A stretch of DNA of 64,000 bases from Cryptomeria japonica (GCF_030272615.1 NC_081411.1:212901744-212965743), one strand, 5' to 3'; numbered from the stretch's first letter, positions 12,901 to 24,169 are shown. Made by a program: numbers and translations. The notes: generated by a model not told the origin, from the letters alone.

Positions 12901-13448
12901 TTAATTAAAATAGGAAACCCTCTTGAAGGAGCAGCAAGTCTTTGAGCTTGCGTCTATTCTTGAGGAAAAATTACTGTTTGATAAGAAATAGCAGCAAGTC
13001 TTTGAGCTTGCATTAGTTCTTGTCTTTGTGTTAAAAGAATAGATTATTTCAGTCTTTGAGCTGTTATCTTTTATTCGTTGTAAAATTTAGTATAGCAAAG
13101 GGTAGATAGGACTTCCAATAGTAAAGTCTTTGAACTTGATATTGCTGTCTTGTCCTGAAGGAAGTGACGGAAGTCTTTGCGCTTTCAGGAAACTTCATTT
13201 CCTTTCTCTCATTTCACTTGAAAGTAGCTACTGTTGTTCGTTTTCAATCGCTATCCTTTTCTGTGAAGAGAAAAGGATATTGTCTTTCTTGAAGAAAGAA
13301 GGAAGACTGCTGTCCCATCCTGTTTTTATTTCAGTTTTAGTTAGATAGGGGGAGCCTTCCCTTAATTAGGAGAGTTTTTACTCGTGTGCTGTGGTTGAAA
13401 CCACAATTTTGTATTTTTCCCCCAAGTGTACAAAATTTTCAACCAACA
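9966..13448 (+). mobile_element. SoloL1: 3.48 kb solo LTR inside GypB gag
   Basis: Starts TGTTGTCCTC at 9966 and ends CCAACA at 13448, with the 5 bp direct repeat CTCTG on both sides (9961-9965, 13449-13453). It interrupts gag between ERFEKKDPEVHFR and the LAQLRQHG segment, and removing it with one TSD copy keeps the frame. There is no coding region. A TATAAATA box at 12642-12649 and AATAAA at 12762-12767, both plus strand, fit a U3-R-U5 layout with a U3 of about 2.7 kb. I therefore read it as one long LTR left by recombination. AT-rich text such as GGGATTTTAAATCCCCATTAC recurs several times at 10440-10620. Confidence 0.85.
12715..13185 (+). repeat. Dispersed GTCTTTGAGCTTG motif, eight copies
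   Basis: In the R-U5 part of SoloL1 a 12-15 bp motif (consensus AAGTCTTTGAGCTTG) appears near 12719, 12787, 12878, 12939, 12995, 13049, 13125 and 13170. Spacing runs from about 45 to 90 bp. It is downstream of the TATA box, so it would be in transcribed leader sequence. Function unknown. Confidence 0.7.
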
Positions 13449-13453
13449 CTCTG

Positions 13454-14370
13454 AAATGCACTTCTGGATCCTTTTTCTCGAATCTCTCTGTGAGCCTATT
13501 GGTGAACTCATCATAGGTAGTGATCGACCGATGCCCGAAGGTGACTAGACCATGGTACCACCATTCGTGTGCTACCCCATCTAAATGAATCGTAGCAAAC
13601 CTGATTGCCTCCTCTTCTGTCATGGGTCTAAGAGCTAGATAGTTGTCTAACTTTTGTATCCAAGCTCTAGCTGAACTATTGTCACTCCCGTCAAAATGTG
13701 GAAGCATAACCTTGTTGATTGCTTGATGCAAATCCCTCTGTACTATTGCTTCCCTATGTTCACGATGTCTCCCATGTCCTTTATTCTTCTTTTTATGGTC
13801 CACAAAATCATTGTAATACATGTCTAACTTGATTTCATCAGGAAGAGACTCATACTCAGCACGATCAAGTCTCAACTGTTCCACAAATGATGCATTCTCT
13901 CCCGGATCGGGTTGAGGGTTTACTGGTGCCAAGAAGGTGGGTTTAAAAGGCCTGGAAGAAATGTTTGTTCTATTTGAGGTATGCAGAGCAGCATGTTCAC
14001 TATGCTGGTTGGAGCCGCTGTGCTCTCCGGTGTGCCCTTGATTGTTCTGTGAATTAGAACTCTGACCCATTTTCCCCATCATGAGAGATACCATATCCAA
14101 TAAGGCATCCATCTTCCTCTCGAACCTCCTTCCCAAACTTGGTGTTCTTTCCCTTCCTTTTCCACTTTCATCCCGACTGCTTGTAAACCTCTTAGTACCA
14201 CCCACTGGCCTTTCACTGTCCCCCATTTCTGTTTCCAGAGAAGACTCCCAATGAGCCCTCAAAACCTCTGATGCTGTCTGACCTTCAAGAACCTGATACC
14301 ACTGAAACTGAAACTGACTTGCAGCCTTCTTATCTTCCCTTGCTAAGTATCTTCTTTCTCTGTCACTCAT
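13454..14370 (-). pseudogene. GypB gag N-terminal part
   Basis: Opens with MSDRERRYLAREDKKAASQF at 14370, 34 bp downstream of the primer site, so this is the natural gag start. The first 130 residues are charged and low-complexity (a histidine- and serine-rich stretch around 105-135). The capsid-type domain begins near HFDGSDNSSARAWIQKLDNY and includes EEEAIRFATIHLDGVAHEWW and TERFEKKDPEVHF. The open frame runs on to 13378 only because SoloL1 happens to be open for 25 codons; real gag stops matching at 13454. Confidence 0.9.
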
Positions 14371-14403
14371 AGAAGGTTTGTTTCACAAGATGGCAGGATG
14401 TGA

Positions 14404-14416
14404 GGCTCTGATACCA
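14404..14416 (-). promoter_or_regulatory. GypB primer-binding site (tRNA-iMet type)
   Basis: Minus-strand TGGTATCAGAGCC, complementary to the 3' end of initiator-methionine tRNA. It lies one base from the end of the GypB 5' LTR and 34 bp upstream of the gag start. Confidence 0.9.
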
Positions 14417-14417
14417 C

Positions 14418-16299
14418 TGAAATATCCCAGACCAATTTTTTTCAATTTTTCAATTACAAAGAGTAATGCAACACACATCCGTTAGGGTTAGCATTTAAAC
14501 CAAAACGACGCGGAAAACAACTCTAACCAAGAATGTACACCAGGATCCCGGGTTGGGCAAGGCGTGAGCATATGGTCAGAGGGTCTTAAAGCATTCTGAA
14601 AGTAACTCTAACCAAGAATGTGCCCAAGATGGACTAACATATGGTCAGAGGATCTTGGTGCATGCTGAAAGCAACTCTAACCAAGAATGTGCCCAAGATG
14701 GACTAACATATGGTCAGAGGATCTTTACAATTACAACTGCTGAAAGGAAAACTCGACACCAAGCATGTGCTTTCAAACCTAGGGTCGGAACAGAGCTACC
14801 ATATGGCGGAGATGCTAAGAACTTAGAAATGGAATTAAATGTAAATAACAAGTGTGAAATGAAAATGAGAAGAGATGCTGTCAGTACTACTGTTCAGCTT
14901 ACAATATGATAGTAAATGCTTGCCAAGATCATAGGATTAAGACTATACAATGCTGTAACAATATAGAAGGCTCTCCCGGGCTTAACAAAAATGATAAGTC
15001 CAAGAAATTCTACTCAAGGATCAATCTTAATATTCTGATTTATGACAGACCTGCACGTGAAATGCTTAATCAGCAACACATGGAATCACTAAAATGCTCA
15101 TTACTCTCTCAATACTAGTCTGAATGACCCAAAACCAAAAGCAATGGCTTCCTATGAAGGAGGCGACCCAACCAATACCAAGAAATCAGACATTAACCCA
15201 ACAAATTATTTATCACAAACCCCAGGGCAATTCCCAGTAGTGACGCCAGGCAAGAATGGCGATTCTTCTCTATAAAATAAAACACTTCATATTAGAATCT
15301 GCAAATTTGCACAAAGGAGCGCCCAACCAAAACAAGAGGAAATATGCAATACCCAGAATGAATATGTTTTTATTTTGAAATATATGAGTGAAACTACAAA
15401 TCTGCCCTGCTAACCGCGACTCCCAAAAATGAAATGAAATGCAAATAACTGTACTTCAAGCACAACTCAAGCTACAATGCAATCCCCACTACAAACTCTC
15501 ACAACTACACTAAATCACCACTAGTTGCTATCTTTCAAGCAAGAAGCAATGCCAAGGCTAGGAGGCATTCATTCCCCGAAGCAACCCCAATACCATTTCG
15601 ACAGAGTAACATTACAATAGACATAAGATACCAAATGAAGGGAAGAGGCCTCCATTTATAAGCTTAACAAGGGATCTCTAGAGGCTTCTAGAAAGTGCGC
15701 CCTAATTTCACATTTGAATTTTCCTCCAAGAGATGGCGCCACTTTTAAAAGCTTAATTAACCTTTATTTTAATTCACTTCTCTTCATAAAGTTGGCACCC
15801 CTTTTCATAAGCAAGATTTTGGACCTTAGGAAATATTAAATCCCTTCCATGATGCGTCCACCCTTGAAGACCACCTTTTAAAACAACTTGAAGTGATGAA
15901 GCTAGGCCAAGGGGTCAACTTTAAAATATAACATTAAAACATAACATTATTTAAATGAAATGAACTTATCTCTCCAAAAACATCCCAAGGCCAAAAGTGA
16001 CGAAGCCAACTGAACCAACTGAAGAAGAGAACCAATTGTGTCGAAATAATCAGGACCACTGCCAGAAATAGAATTTACTAAAAATAGTAAATTCCAAAAA
16101 GTGCTCGGAACGCAAAGCCGGACATACCATTGCGAAGCCCTTTGAAAACCCAGAAAGAATCCGCGATCCAAACTCTAATTCACGAGCAACAACAAACTCC
16201 AAAATTGGAAACCCTAATTTGACCCATTGAGTAGCCTACGGGTCTCCGAAATAGGCCATCGATCAACTGAATCATTACGCCTGAGAAGGGGACATTACA
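14418..16299 (-). repeat. GypB 5' LTR (1.88 kb)
   Basis: Minus-strand start TGTAATGTCCCC at 16299, end ATATTTCA at 14418, right beside the primer site. The first 12 bases match the GypA LTR start but the rest differs, and it is 2.6 times as long. Three imperfect tandem units of about 70-84 bp lie at 14519-14730, each with AACTCTAACCAAGAATGT and ATATGGTCAGAG. The partner 3' LTR is missing. Open frames in it (for example 14655-14909) are not genes. Confidence 0.85.
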
Positions 16300-17199
16300 C
16301 TGACTCTCGAACGCGATGGGGTGATGGTCTTGCATCAACACCGCTCCAATGCCTTCACCCGAGGCATCGCACTCCAAGATGAAAGGGCAACTGAAGTCTG
16401 GTAGTGTCAGAACCGGACACGTACTCATAACTTCTTTCAACTTGTCGAAAGTGTGTTGGGCCTGCGCATCCCAGTGGAAGGATCCCCTCTTCGTTAGATT
16501 TGTTAGTGGTGCACCAATTTGTGAAATTCCCTTCACGAACCTTCTATAATAACTGCACAATCCAAGAAATCCATGTAGCTCCGAGAGAGTCTTGGGAGGC
16601 GGCCAGTCCAAGATGGCCTAGATTTTCTCTTGATGTACTTGAACCCCACGGGCACTGATGATGTGTCCCAAGTACAATAGCTTTGTCATTTCAAATTCGC
16701 ATTTGGACCTCTTGGCAAACAATGATTGTGACTCCATGATTCTCAAAACTTCGTCCAAATGCCTCAGATGTTCCTCCCACGTTTTTCTGTAGAAGAGTAT
16801 GTCATCAAAGAACACCAAGACGAACTTGCGCAACTGCTTGTTGAAGATGTGATTCATGCTTGATTGGAAAGTGGCTGGAGTATTGGTTAATCCAAACAGC
16901 ATGACCAAGAACTCATAGTGTCCATAATGGCAATGAAAGGCTGTCTTCTCCACATCTTGCTCCCTCATGCAGATCTAGTGGTAGTCGGAGCGGAGATCAA
17001 TTTTGGAGAAATAGACTACACCGTGTAGTTCGTCCAACAGCTCATCGATCCTGGGAATGGGGTATCTATTCTTGATAGTCTTTTTGTTTAATGCACGATA
17101 ATCCACGCACATCCGAAGGGATCCATCCTTCTTTACTAGCACTACTGGCGATGCGAAGGGACTAAAGTTGGGCTTGATCCATCCTTTGTCGAGGAGTTC
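16300..17199 (-). pseudogene. GypA reverse transcriptase and start of RNase H
   Basis: Reading down from 17199: a stop (in the position of TIKELL), then [29 protein letters not shown], a stop near 16977 (replacing the Q of YHQICM), FGLTNTPATFQ, LVFFDDILFYRKTWEEHL with the catalytic DD, LYLGHIISARGVQV, a stop near 16617, then [14 protein letters not shown] and the RNase H start [15 protein letters not shown] and HPIAFES. It is cut at 16300 by the GypB LTR. Confidence 0.9.
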
Positions 17200-18528
17200 T
17201 CAAATCGTCTTCTCTATTTCATCCTTAAACTTCTTAGGATGGCGGTAGGGTGTGGTAATGATGGGTTTGGCTCCTTCCTCCAACTCGATGGTGTGCTCAA
17301 AGCCACGGTGTGGTGGTATGCCAGGTGGGATGTTAGCGAATACCATGCTATGATTATTCAACACCGATTGAAGCTCCTCATCCTGGTAGTGAGATTGTTG
17401 CCCTCTCATAGGTTCTGTTGAGATCAAACAGTGTGCTGCCCAAACGACTTCATCACGTCTGAAAAGGGCTTCCATTCGTTTGGCCGAAATCTCCCTCGGG
17501 CCGCCATTCGACATTCCTCTGAGAACCACCTTCCTGCCATCCACCTCGAATGAGAACTCCATCTTTTTGAAGCTCTGCATGTACTGGTCGAGGGTCTCTA
17601 TCCATTGAATGTCCAATATGACATCCGTGTCATCCAGACCTACTACAAAGAAATCGTCTGTCACCATGTAATTTCCCATGGTGATGCTCAGTTGCGGAAC
17701 CAGGTGAGTGCATGATAGGGAATTTCCTCCTGCCACCTTGACATCGAGCCCTTCATGCTTTTTTGTAAGCAAACCCCTTCGGGTAACGAGTGATGAGTTT
17801 ATGAAGTTGAGCGAGGCCCCACTGTCAAGCATGACTAGGACTCGTTGCCCTTGAAGCGTACCACGTACCCTAAGCACATTGCACCTTGGGGTACCAGCCA
17901 ATGTGGCAATGACGCCTCTCCTCCGTACCAGTGTGGAAATTCTCTCCGCCTGTCTTGTTTCTTCTATAGACTCTTCCTTTGGTGGCTCACTTTCTTCAGG
18001 TTCCTCGCCATCAGACATGACCTCAATATAATGAATCTTTCCTTTGCCCAAGCATTGGTGCCCTGGCTCCCACGACTCCTTGCAGGGGAAACAAAGCTTC
18101 TTCCTTTTGAGCTCCTGTTTTGTGGCCTCATCTAATGACAACTTCTTTGGAAAGGTTTTGATATCCTTCTCCTTCAGGGCGAAGGGTGGTTTGGCATGTG
18201 GACAGTTTCTAGAGGAAGAAGATGTCGCCATGTCATGCGCCTTCTTAGTTGCTTCCATGAGCGTGATGGGGTTGAACCCTTTCACCCAACCCTTCAGTGG
18301 TTCCATCAACCCGTCCATGAATAAAACCACCAATCTCCTCTTCGAGATATCTGTCACCAACACAGACAGTCTCTGGAATTCTGTAATGTAACTGTCCACC
18401 GGTCCAGATTGCTTCAGTTGAGCCAGCTCTTTGAAGTTGAGTTCTGGATCTCTTCCATCAAAACGGTCTATGAGCCTCTCCGTGAATTCGGCATATGAAG
18501 TTATCTGATCGTGGCCGAGGGTGACCAT
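17200..18528 (-). pseudogene. GypA gag C-terminus, zinc knuckle, protease
   Basis: A 442-codon open frame. Residues 10-85 are the gag capsid end (FTERLIDRFDGRDPELNF, EFQRLSVLV, GLMEPLKGW). Variant zinc knuckle CFPCKESWEPGHQC is at 146-159, and protease active site VMLDSGASLNFIN at 232-244. From about 400 the RT leader begins ([30 protein letters not shown]). A one-base shift near 18550 separates it from the gag piece upstream. Strongly similar, block by block, to GypB at 8876-9960. Confidence 0.9.
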
Positions 18529-18529
18529 T

Positions 18530-19181
18530 CCATGATGCCACCATTTGTGAGCGACTCCTTCAGGTGAAGTGCAACAAATTTGATAGCTTCATCTTCAGGC
18601 ATCGGGTTAAGTTGGAAATAGGTATCTACTTTTTGTACCCAAGCTCGTGTCGAGGTTGCTCCGGTCCCATCAAAGGGTGACAAATAAATCTTAGCAACCT
18701 TCCGTTTGATATCATTGTTATTGTAGCCATAGTAGCCACGACTTCTGCCGCTCGAGTATTTCATTCGCAGCTCGACATAATCCTTGAAGGATATGTCTCC
18801 CTTGAGGTTTGCATCCCCCCAATCTTGATTCAACTGTGCTTGCAACTCTTGGAAAGTGGGCTCTTGCTCCCCACACAGTGCTTCAGTGCTCTGGGGAAAA
18901 GTTGGCATTAGCGGTCGGAAATTTGAATGCTATGGGTTTGACCTTCCAGTGATTGAATTATTGCTCTGTCCATTATGATCTCCATTTGTTTTTCCCAAGG
19001 CCAATTGACACAATATATCTTCCATGAGTTTTTGTCTTTGTTCCCCTCTGACCATGGTGTCATTGAGCTGAGCTTGGCTTTTGGTTAGCTCACTTAATAG
19101 TGCCATGACTTCTTTGGCAGGATCTCGTGGTTTCCCCATTCGGTCGGCAGAATGGTACCTCCTTCTGGTGTACACCTGCAT
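18530..19181 (-). pseudogene. GypA gag N-terminal part
   Basis: Starts near 19181 with MQVYTRRRYHSADRMGKPRD, about 40 bp from the 5' LTR. The first 84 codons (to a stop at 18930) include a helical segment KEVMALLSELTKSQAQLND. It resumes from 18908 with the capsid-like part (LSPFDGTGATSTRAWVQKVDTY, EDEAIKFVALHL). A frameshift near 18550 scrambles the expected HxWW motif, which can be read in the next frame. Confidence 0.85.
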
Positions 19182-19212
19182 CCACTACCCGACAGGCTGG
19201 CAAGATCACCAT

Positions 19213-19223
19213 CTTTGAGACCA
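19213..19223 (-). promoter_or_regulatory. GypA primer-binding site, degenerate
   Basis: Minus-strand TGGTCTCAAAG directly after the LTR end matches TGGTATCAGAG at 9 of 11 positions, so it is probably a decayed tRNA-iMet primer site. Confidence 0.6.
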
Positions 19224-19224
19224 C

Positions 19225-19950
19225 TGTATACTGCACCGTACGGTAAGTCAACTTCCTCCATACAATCAACACCACCTCCCGTACGGCCAACAACCCCCTC
19301 CACCGTACAGCCAACACAACCTCCCATACAGCCAACACTCCCTCCACCACAAGGCCAACACAACCTCCTTTACGGCCAACACTCCCTCCCTCGTATGACC
19401 AACACAACCTCCGGTACAGCCAACACTCCCTCCCCCAGCCAACACCGTACGACCCTTCACTCTGTGCGCTCCTTGCCTTCCATACGAACAATTGGCTCTT
19501 TGTGTACGGACTAATAATCACGGCCTCGAAAAGATGGTTCTGTTATATGCAATATGTTAGACAATATAATTAGTTTAACACGACTTGGCACATGAATGAA
19601 AACACCAGGCAAGTAGAAATTCAGATTCAATAATAAAAACACTTCAGATTACAAAATCTTGGACTGAGGGCAGAGCAGAGTAGGGTGAGGAGTTACTCCC
19701 ACCGAAACTGCAGATGCCAAGTAGGGAGGATCTTCCACCTCCGAAATGGCAGACGACTGAAATCCAACTAGAATTCACACATAGAGAAAACACCAAATTC
19801 ACATACCTACAACAATGACTAACTCGGCCATATATATGGGGGAAACTTCCTGAAGGATTACAAAAAGAGCCAACACGGCCAAAATGTTACCGCCAAAAGT
19901 AAAACGGGCCCGAGATATAATAAATTTAACTTTTGGGGCCATACACACAC
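19225..19950 (-). repeat. GypA 5' LTR (5' end missing)
   Basis: Matches the 3' LTR at 4604-5321 from the CA end at 19225 up to the ATTGTGTGTATGG segment. The first 30 or so bases (from TGTAATGTCCCC) are absent and the text passes straight into GypX LTR sequence at about 19950. The CCGTACGG minisatellite is at 19275-19445. Confidence 0.82.
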
Positions 19951-20391
19951 AATTATTTCATTCATTTCATGTGGAATAACAACAAAAAACAGTTACAATT
20001 CGAATTACATGCTTTTGTTTCCCAAAACCTAATCTCCTTTTTGACTTTTGCCTTCAAACATGCAAAATATGTCCTTTTTTGCAACTTAGAACTAAGCAAC
20101 AACATGAAAAAAGACCTTACAAGATCTTCATGGCCTTCCAAGAACTTATTTGTATAAAAAAACCTAAAACTAAGGTTGAGGAACAAACCCCAACTCTCTC
20201 ACAAGCCAAAATTCCTCTAGAAATTCAAAAGTGTATTTTGGAGGCAAAATCAAAATTTGAACTTCCAAGCCAAATCAAACATCCTAAACCATTGGAAATG
20301 ATCCCAGTGGACCCTAAATGGACTTCTAACACCAACTTAAGACTCTTAACATCAAAATGATTTTAAAACATGACTTGATGCTCTTGCATCA
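19951..20391 (-). repeat. GypX LTR, 5' part (copy X1)
   Basis: Minus-strand start TGATGCAAGAGCATCAAGTC at 20391, just after the X1 pol end and a purine tract. It matches the plus-strand LTR start at 34052-34400, including TTATTCCACATGAAATGAATG. GypA is inserted at its lower edge; the LTR continues at 4603-3962. Confidence 0.82.
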
Positions 20392-20417
20392 TGCTTTCAA
20401 AGGAAATAAAAAGAAAC

Positions 20418-20947
20418 TTAGGTTCCACCTGAGAAAAGGTCTGCAACTGTCTTCCCATGCTTGATGATGCCTGCTTTAGTCATCCATGTGGCATCTTCAG
20501 GCGGTAGCTGCTTCCACTTGACCAAATATTGAAAGTATAGCTGTCCTCTAGTCTTTGTGCACTCTTTGGTGTCCAGAATGCATTCTAACTTTTTTGGTTT
20601 GGTGTGTGGTAGGTCCTTTATCCAATCAACATCTGAGAAATTTGAGGCCCATCTCAAATGATGGTCTTCTTTTTTCTTTTCTTCCAATTGCGTTGTATTC
20701 TTGGTTGTTCCCTGACCTCCTCTTGATCCTCTCTATACTTGGCTTTATTGGCTCTATGTTGCTTGGTTTTCATTCTTGTGTTTCGCTCTTCCTTCTTGTA
20801 TCTTCTCCGTCTTATCTCCTTCTCAGCTGCAAGCTTCCAAAATTCTATTTCTCTTATATGCCTCATTACTGCTGTCCTTTTGTGGACTAAGGGGCATACC
20901 AACATAAGTTTGATCCAAAACACATTGAAACAGGTCTGCAAGATCAC
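20418..20947 (-). pseudogene. GypX copy X1: basic region and chromodomain
   Basis: The 89-codon frame 20418-20687 reads LECILDTKECTKTRGQ, FQYLVKWKQLPPEDATW, then IIKHGKTVADLF: a C-terminal chromodomain with the YLVKWK and ATW positions of the family. Upstream, a lysine- and arginine-rich stretch (EFWKLAAEKEIRRRRYKKEER and on, 20654-20880) is also seen in X3 at 31590-31718. Nothing else of pol is present: its 5' side abuts an LTR (X2 LTR) at about 20950, so X1 is an LTR-short internal-LTR derivative. Confidence 0.78.
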
Positions 20948-20950
20948 TCA

Positions 20951-21589
20951 CAACACTTTTAGAGAAGATTTTTTTGAAATCCAACCCAAAACATTGACTT
21001 TGCATGCTAAACCCTCATGAAACTAGAGTTTTTAGAGCTGTCTCACTGTGAAATGCAGGGAACAGTCATTGATAACTTTCACAAATCAAAGAATTAGGAA
21101 TTCCCCTTTGGAGAAATTGAAGATGACATGAAAACAGAACTTTCCACCAATTTTGATTAATTTCCAATGGTGGAAAGTCAAGTTATGAATTATTTGCACT
21201 TGCTGGAAACCCTAGGTAGGGTTCAGAACAGTTTTCACTAAAAACGTCATTACTTGAACAAAACCAAACCAATTCACATGAAACCAAAAGAAATAGTTTC
21301 TTAAGACATAGGGATAACTTTCCCAATTGGTTTCAGGTCTGCAACCTTCCATACATGGCCATACGTCGTGTTTTTTTTGGACTGTTAAGAGGAAAAACCA
21401 GTCAAAAGAGCATCCATGGTAAAAATGCTATATCTTACTCAAACTCCATGAAAACAAATGAAACAAAATGCATTTGGAAGGTAAGACAGTGCTCTATCTT
21501 TCCCATGTGTGTGTTGGGCTGTACTTTGTACATACAGGCCATACAAGTACGTTTTTCAGTCAGCAATATAGTGAAAATTCAGGAAATAT
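20951..21589 (-). repeat. GypX LTR, 3' part (copy X2)
   Basis: Minus-strand text resembles GypX LTR blocks (GGAAAGATAG then CTTAC then CATTTG; TTTGAGTAAGATATAGC; a CACCAATTTT core on the other strand) but is more diverged than X1 and X3. hAT-1 is inserted at 21589/21590. The 5' part of this LTR is at 27281-27795. Its 3' end near 20951 is approximate. Confidence 0.65.
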
Positions 21590-22097
21590 CAGTGTTCCAC
21601 GGGCGTCGGGGACGGGGGGACGCGTCTCCGGGACGGGGGGACCAAGGGTCTAAATTTGGAGATGGCGGTGGGGGGGGTGGCGGGGTGGTGGTGCTCATAT
21701 ACTTATACATATACATATAGTACTTGAAAAACTAGTTTTGAAAAGATGTATAACAGTATAACAGTATAAGAATTAGATTTCAAATGAAACTATAGGAAAT
21801 ACCAAGATTACTTAGATTATTGATACGTAACTAATTGCTAAAAGTAAATAAAATTTGACAAATGAAATTGTCAAAATGGAGATTTCTCATTTCTATCATA
21901 TGAATATCGAAAAAGGAAAACGAAAATACGAATATCTGATGCCATTGCAAAGTCTATAATAATAAAGATGATTACATGATTCATCATTATAATGAGTAGC
22001 CAAATACAAATACGTGTAGCAATAGCATTACAAAAGAGACTAGAGTCAAATACAAAATGACAAAACTGAAAACTCAAACTGTAGCTAATGGAGGCCT

Positions 22098-23948
22098 CTA
22101 ATCATCTGCGAACTCCTCCTCACTGGAACTGTTGGACTCTTGAGGATCAAGGTCCCTCAAGCTCACACCAACTAGCCCTGCATCTGAAGTGGTAGGATCA
22201 TCCTCATCAATTTGTGAAGGCTCCTCTGGCTCTACATCCCATTGTGCCGCTGGACTCTCCTTGTACACAAGTGTCTTGCGGTCCATGAGACGCAAAGCAC
22301 TGTGTACAGCCACAAGCTTCTCTGCTCTCTTAGAGGTAAGTCTGTTCCTCTTAAGAGAGTGGATGAAGCTATATGTAGACCAGTTCCTCTCAGCAGCTGA
22401 AGAACTGGAAACCTGGGATAGCAGACGGATGGCTAGAGTGGTGGTCAAAGATTTCGGGCCATGACAATTCCACCATAAAAGTGGGTCCTCCTGTGCCATG
22501 TTGTCTATATCCATCTTTGCCGCATCTGAATAACCTCCAAGAGTGGCAAATCTTCCCCACTCAGTGCAACATTGTGCCGGCATCTCTGGAATCAAACATC
22601 TTCTCTATGCACCTAAAGAAATCCGCCTTCACCTCATCATCCTGAATCGGTGTCAATCTACCCGGTCTAGCCTTGTACCACTTAGGATTCAAGGCAAAGG
22701 CAGCCATATGCAAAGGAGTGTTCAACTTGTCCCATCTACGCTGAATGATAGGCTGGATTTGCTCATTGTAGAATGCTAAAGAGGGGTCCTTCACTCGCAC
22801 AACAGCCCTCATCTGGTCAAGCATAGAGTCAATGCACTCATACACCTCTCCAAGGTTAGGTGCATTCCCATCCCCATATCTGATCACCTGGAATACTGGA
22901 GAAATGATAGAGACAATGTATTTCGCATCAGTCCAAAACACATCACTCTTCACTATCTCCTTCACCCTTTTCCCTTGCTCTGTCTTGGCCTCAGCCCACC
23001 TATTCCACTCATTAGTCATAACCATGAGTTGCAATGCCTCTTGCAACTCAATCATTCTCTCCAAGAGAATGAAATAGGATGCATATCTAGTTTCAACTGG
23101 TTTCAAGAACTCCTTCACGAAGGTCCTGAAGAGTGCATGTGAAGTGTGGTGGTTGCAGATAAACATCTGCACATCTCTCGCATCGGTGACCACTCCTCTA
23201 ATCCAGTCTATCTTCCCCATGTCCTTGAGTGCATTGTTCATGGCATGCACACAACATGGGGTCCACCAAATGTGTCTATAGGCTGCCTCAATGAGTCTCC
23301 CTGCTGCTTTACACACATGGGCTACATCTGTCACTACTTGGACCACATTTTGTGGCCCAACCTCCTCAATAGCCTCCCTGAGGACCTGAAACTGGAAATC
23401 AGCATCTTTACGATGCCCTGTACAATCAACTGCTCTAAGGTAGTATGGGCCCTCTGCACATGTGACCATGACGTTGATGAGTGGATGATGGCTAATGTTC
23501 ATCCACCCATTCATAACTATGCTGCACTCCGATGCCACCCAACATGCCTTCATCTTCTCCATCAAAATATTGATCTTGGAATAGCATTTATCCAAGATCG
23601 AGGTCCTCATTTTCGTCTCCCCTGGTGGCACATAAGATGGTCCTCCCTTGGCCACCATAGCCATCATCTCCCTATAATAAGGAGACCGTGTAACATGAAA
23701 TGGAATGCCATTGGCAAAGAAGAACTTGCCAATGGATTCATCTATCTCATCTCTCAGCTGCACATTAAACATATCAGTAATGGGGTTGCTCTGTGGTGTC
23801 TGCAACTTACGTTTCCCAGCCCTGGCGGCAGTAGAAGTGGAAGTGGATGGAGATCCAAACATCATTCCTCCCGTCTGCGAAGCATGAGAAGTATGAAGTG
23901 CTGCCCTAGCAGACAAAGTAGTAGGCATTGAAATATTTGTGTCATTTG
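22098..23948 (-). pseudogene. hAT-1 transposase core and dimerisation domain
   Basis: From 23928 down: a linker with GKRKLQ, then NPITDMFNVQ, IDESIGKFFFANGIPFHVTRSP (start of the RNase H-like DUF659 fold), CSIVMNGWMNISHHPLINVMV, VVQVVTDVAHVCKAAG, TPCCVHAMNNALKD and ETRYASYFILLERM. A frameshift near 22575 moves to a second frame (22098-22595) with the hAT C-terminal dimerisation domain: LLWWNCHG, AIRLLSQVSSSSAAERNWSTYS, KRNRLTSKRAEKLV. The acidic tail ends at 22098. Anomaly: the first catalytic aspartate of the family (DxW) is asparagine here (MNGW). The BED exon part is on the other side of CopP. Confidence 0.9.
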
Positions 23949-24156
23949 TAATAGAATATTAAAACAATGTTAATTTTAGTATTAATGCTCAATAGTGTAT
24001 ATTCTATTTTGGTTAGATCGTCTTCGATCTTCTCAAAAGTTTCTTATTAGAAACTTGCTATTCTTGTAAATATCCTTGTATTATTTATGAGCGTCTTGCT
24101 CATTCTGATATTAAAATCAATTCTTTGAAATCCATTGCGTGTCTCGCACTGTTTTA
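23949..24156 (+). repeat. CopP 5' LTR
   Basis: Starts TAATAGAATATTAAAAC (a TG-to-TA change at the end, shared by other copies in the palindrome) and ends at the primer site. Contains AATATCCTTGTATTATTT and an internal short inverted repeat GATCGTCTTCGATC. Confidence 0.65.
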
Positions 24157-24169
24157 TGGTATCAGAGCC
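24157..24169 (+). promoter_or_regulatory. CopP primer-binding site (tRNA-iMet type)
   Basis: TGGTATCAGAGCC, exact complement type for initiator tRNA-Met, directly after the LTR. Confidence 0.9.

Larger units (their letters stand above)
6780..16299 (-). mobile_element. GypB: Ty3/Gypsy nested in GypA
   Basis: A close relative of GypA inserted into GypA RNase H just after IAFES. Minus-strand order: 5' LTR (16299-14418), tRNA-iMet primer site (14416-14404), gag, protease, RT, RNase H and integrase up to NYVSEQQ at about 6780. The integrase C-terminus, chromodomain and 3' LTR are absent; instead the frame runs into GypA linker sequence with a small duplication of WKEHLLVEY (both sides of about 6735). 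So GypB lost its 3' end, and GypA lost part of RNase H, in one rearrangement between related sequences. GypB gag is itself interrupted by SoloL1. Confidence 0.85.
4604..19950 (-). mobile_element. GypA: Ty3/Gypsy chromovirus, interrupted by GypB
   Basis: Reading on the minus strand: 5' LTR (19950-19225), degenerate primer site, gag, protease, RT, start of RNase H (to 16300), then the nested GypB (16299-6780), then integrase and a chromodomain-like tail (6723-5341), polypurine tract and 3' LTR (5321-4604). The two LTRs are the same sequence family over about 700 bp. About 130 codons of RNase H and linker are missing at the GypB junction. It lies in a GypX LTR; a clean TSD is not seen because the 5' LTR lacks its first 30 or so bases. 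Confidence 0.85.

Noticed and set aside
23146-23931. 261-codon plus frame
   Set aside because: Antisense to the hAT-1 transposase core, which has family motifs.
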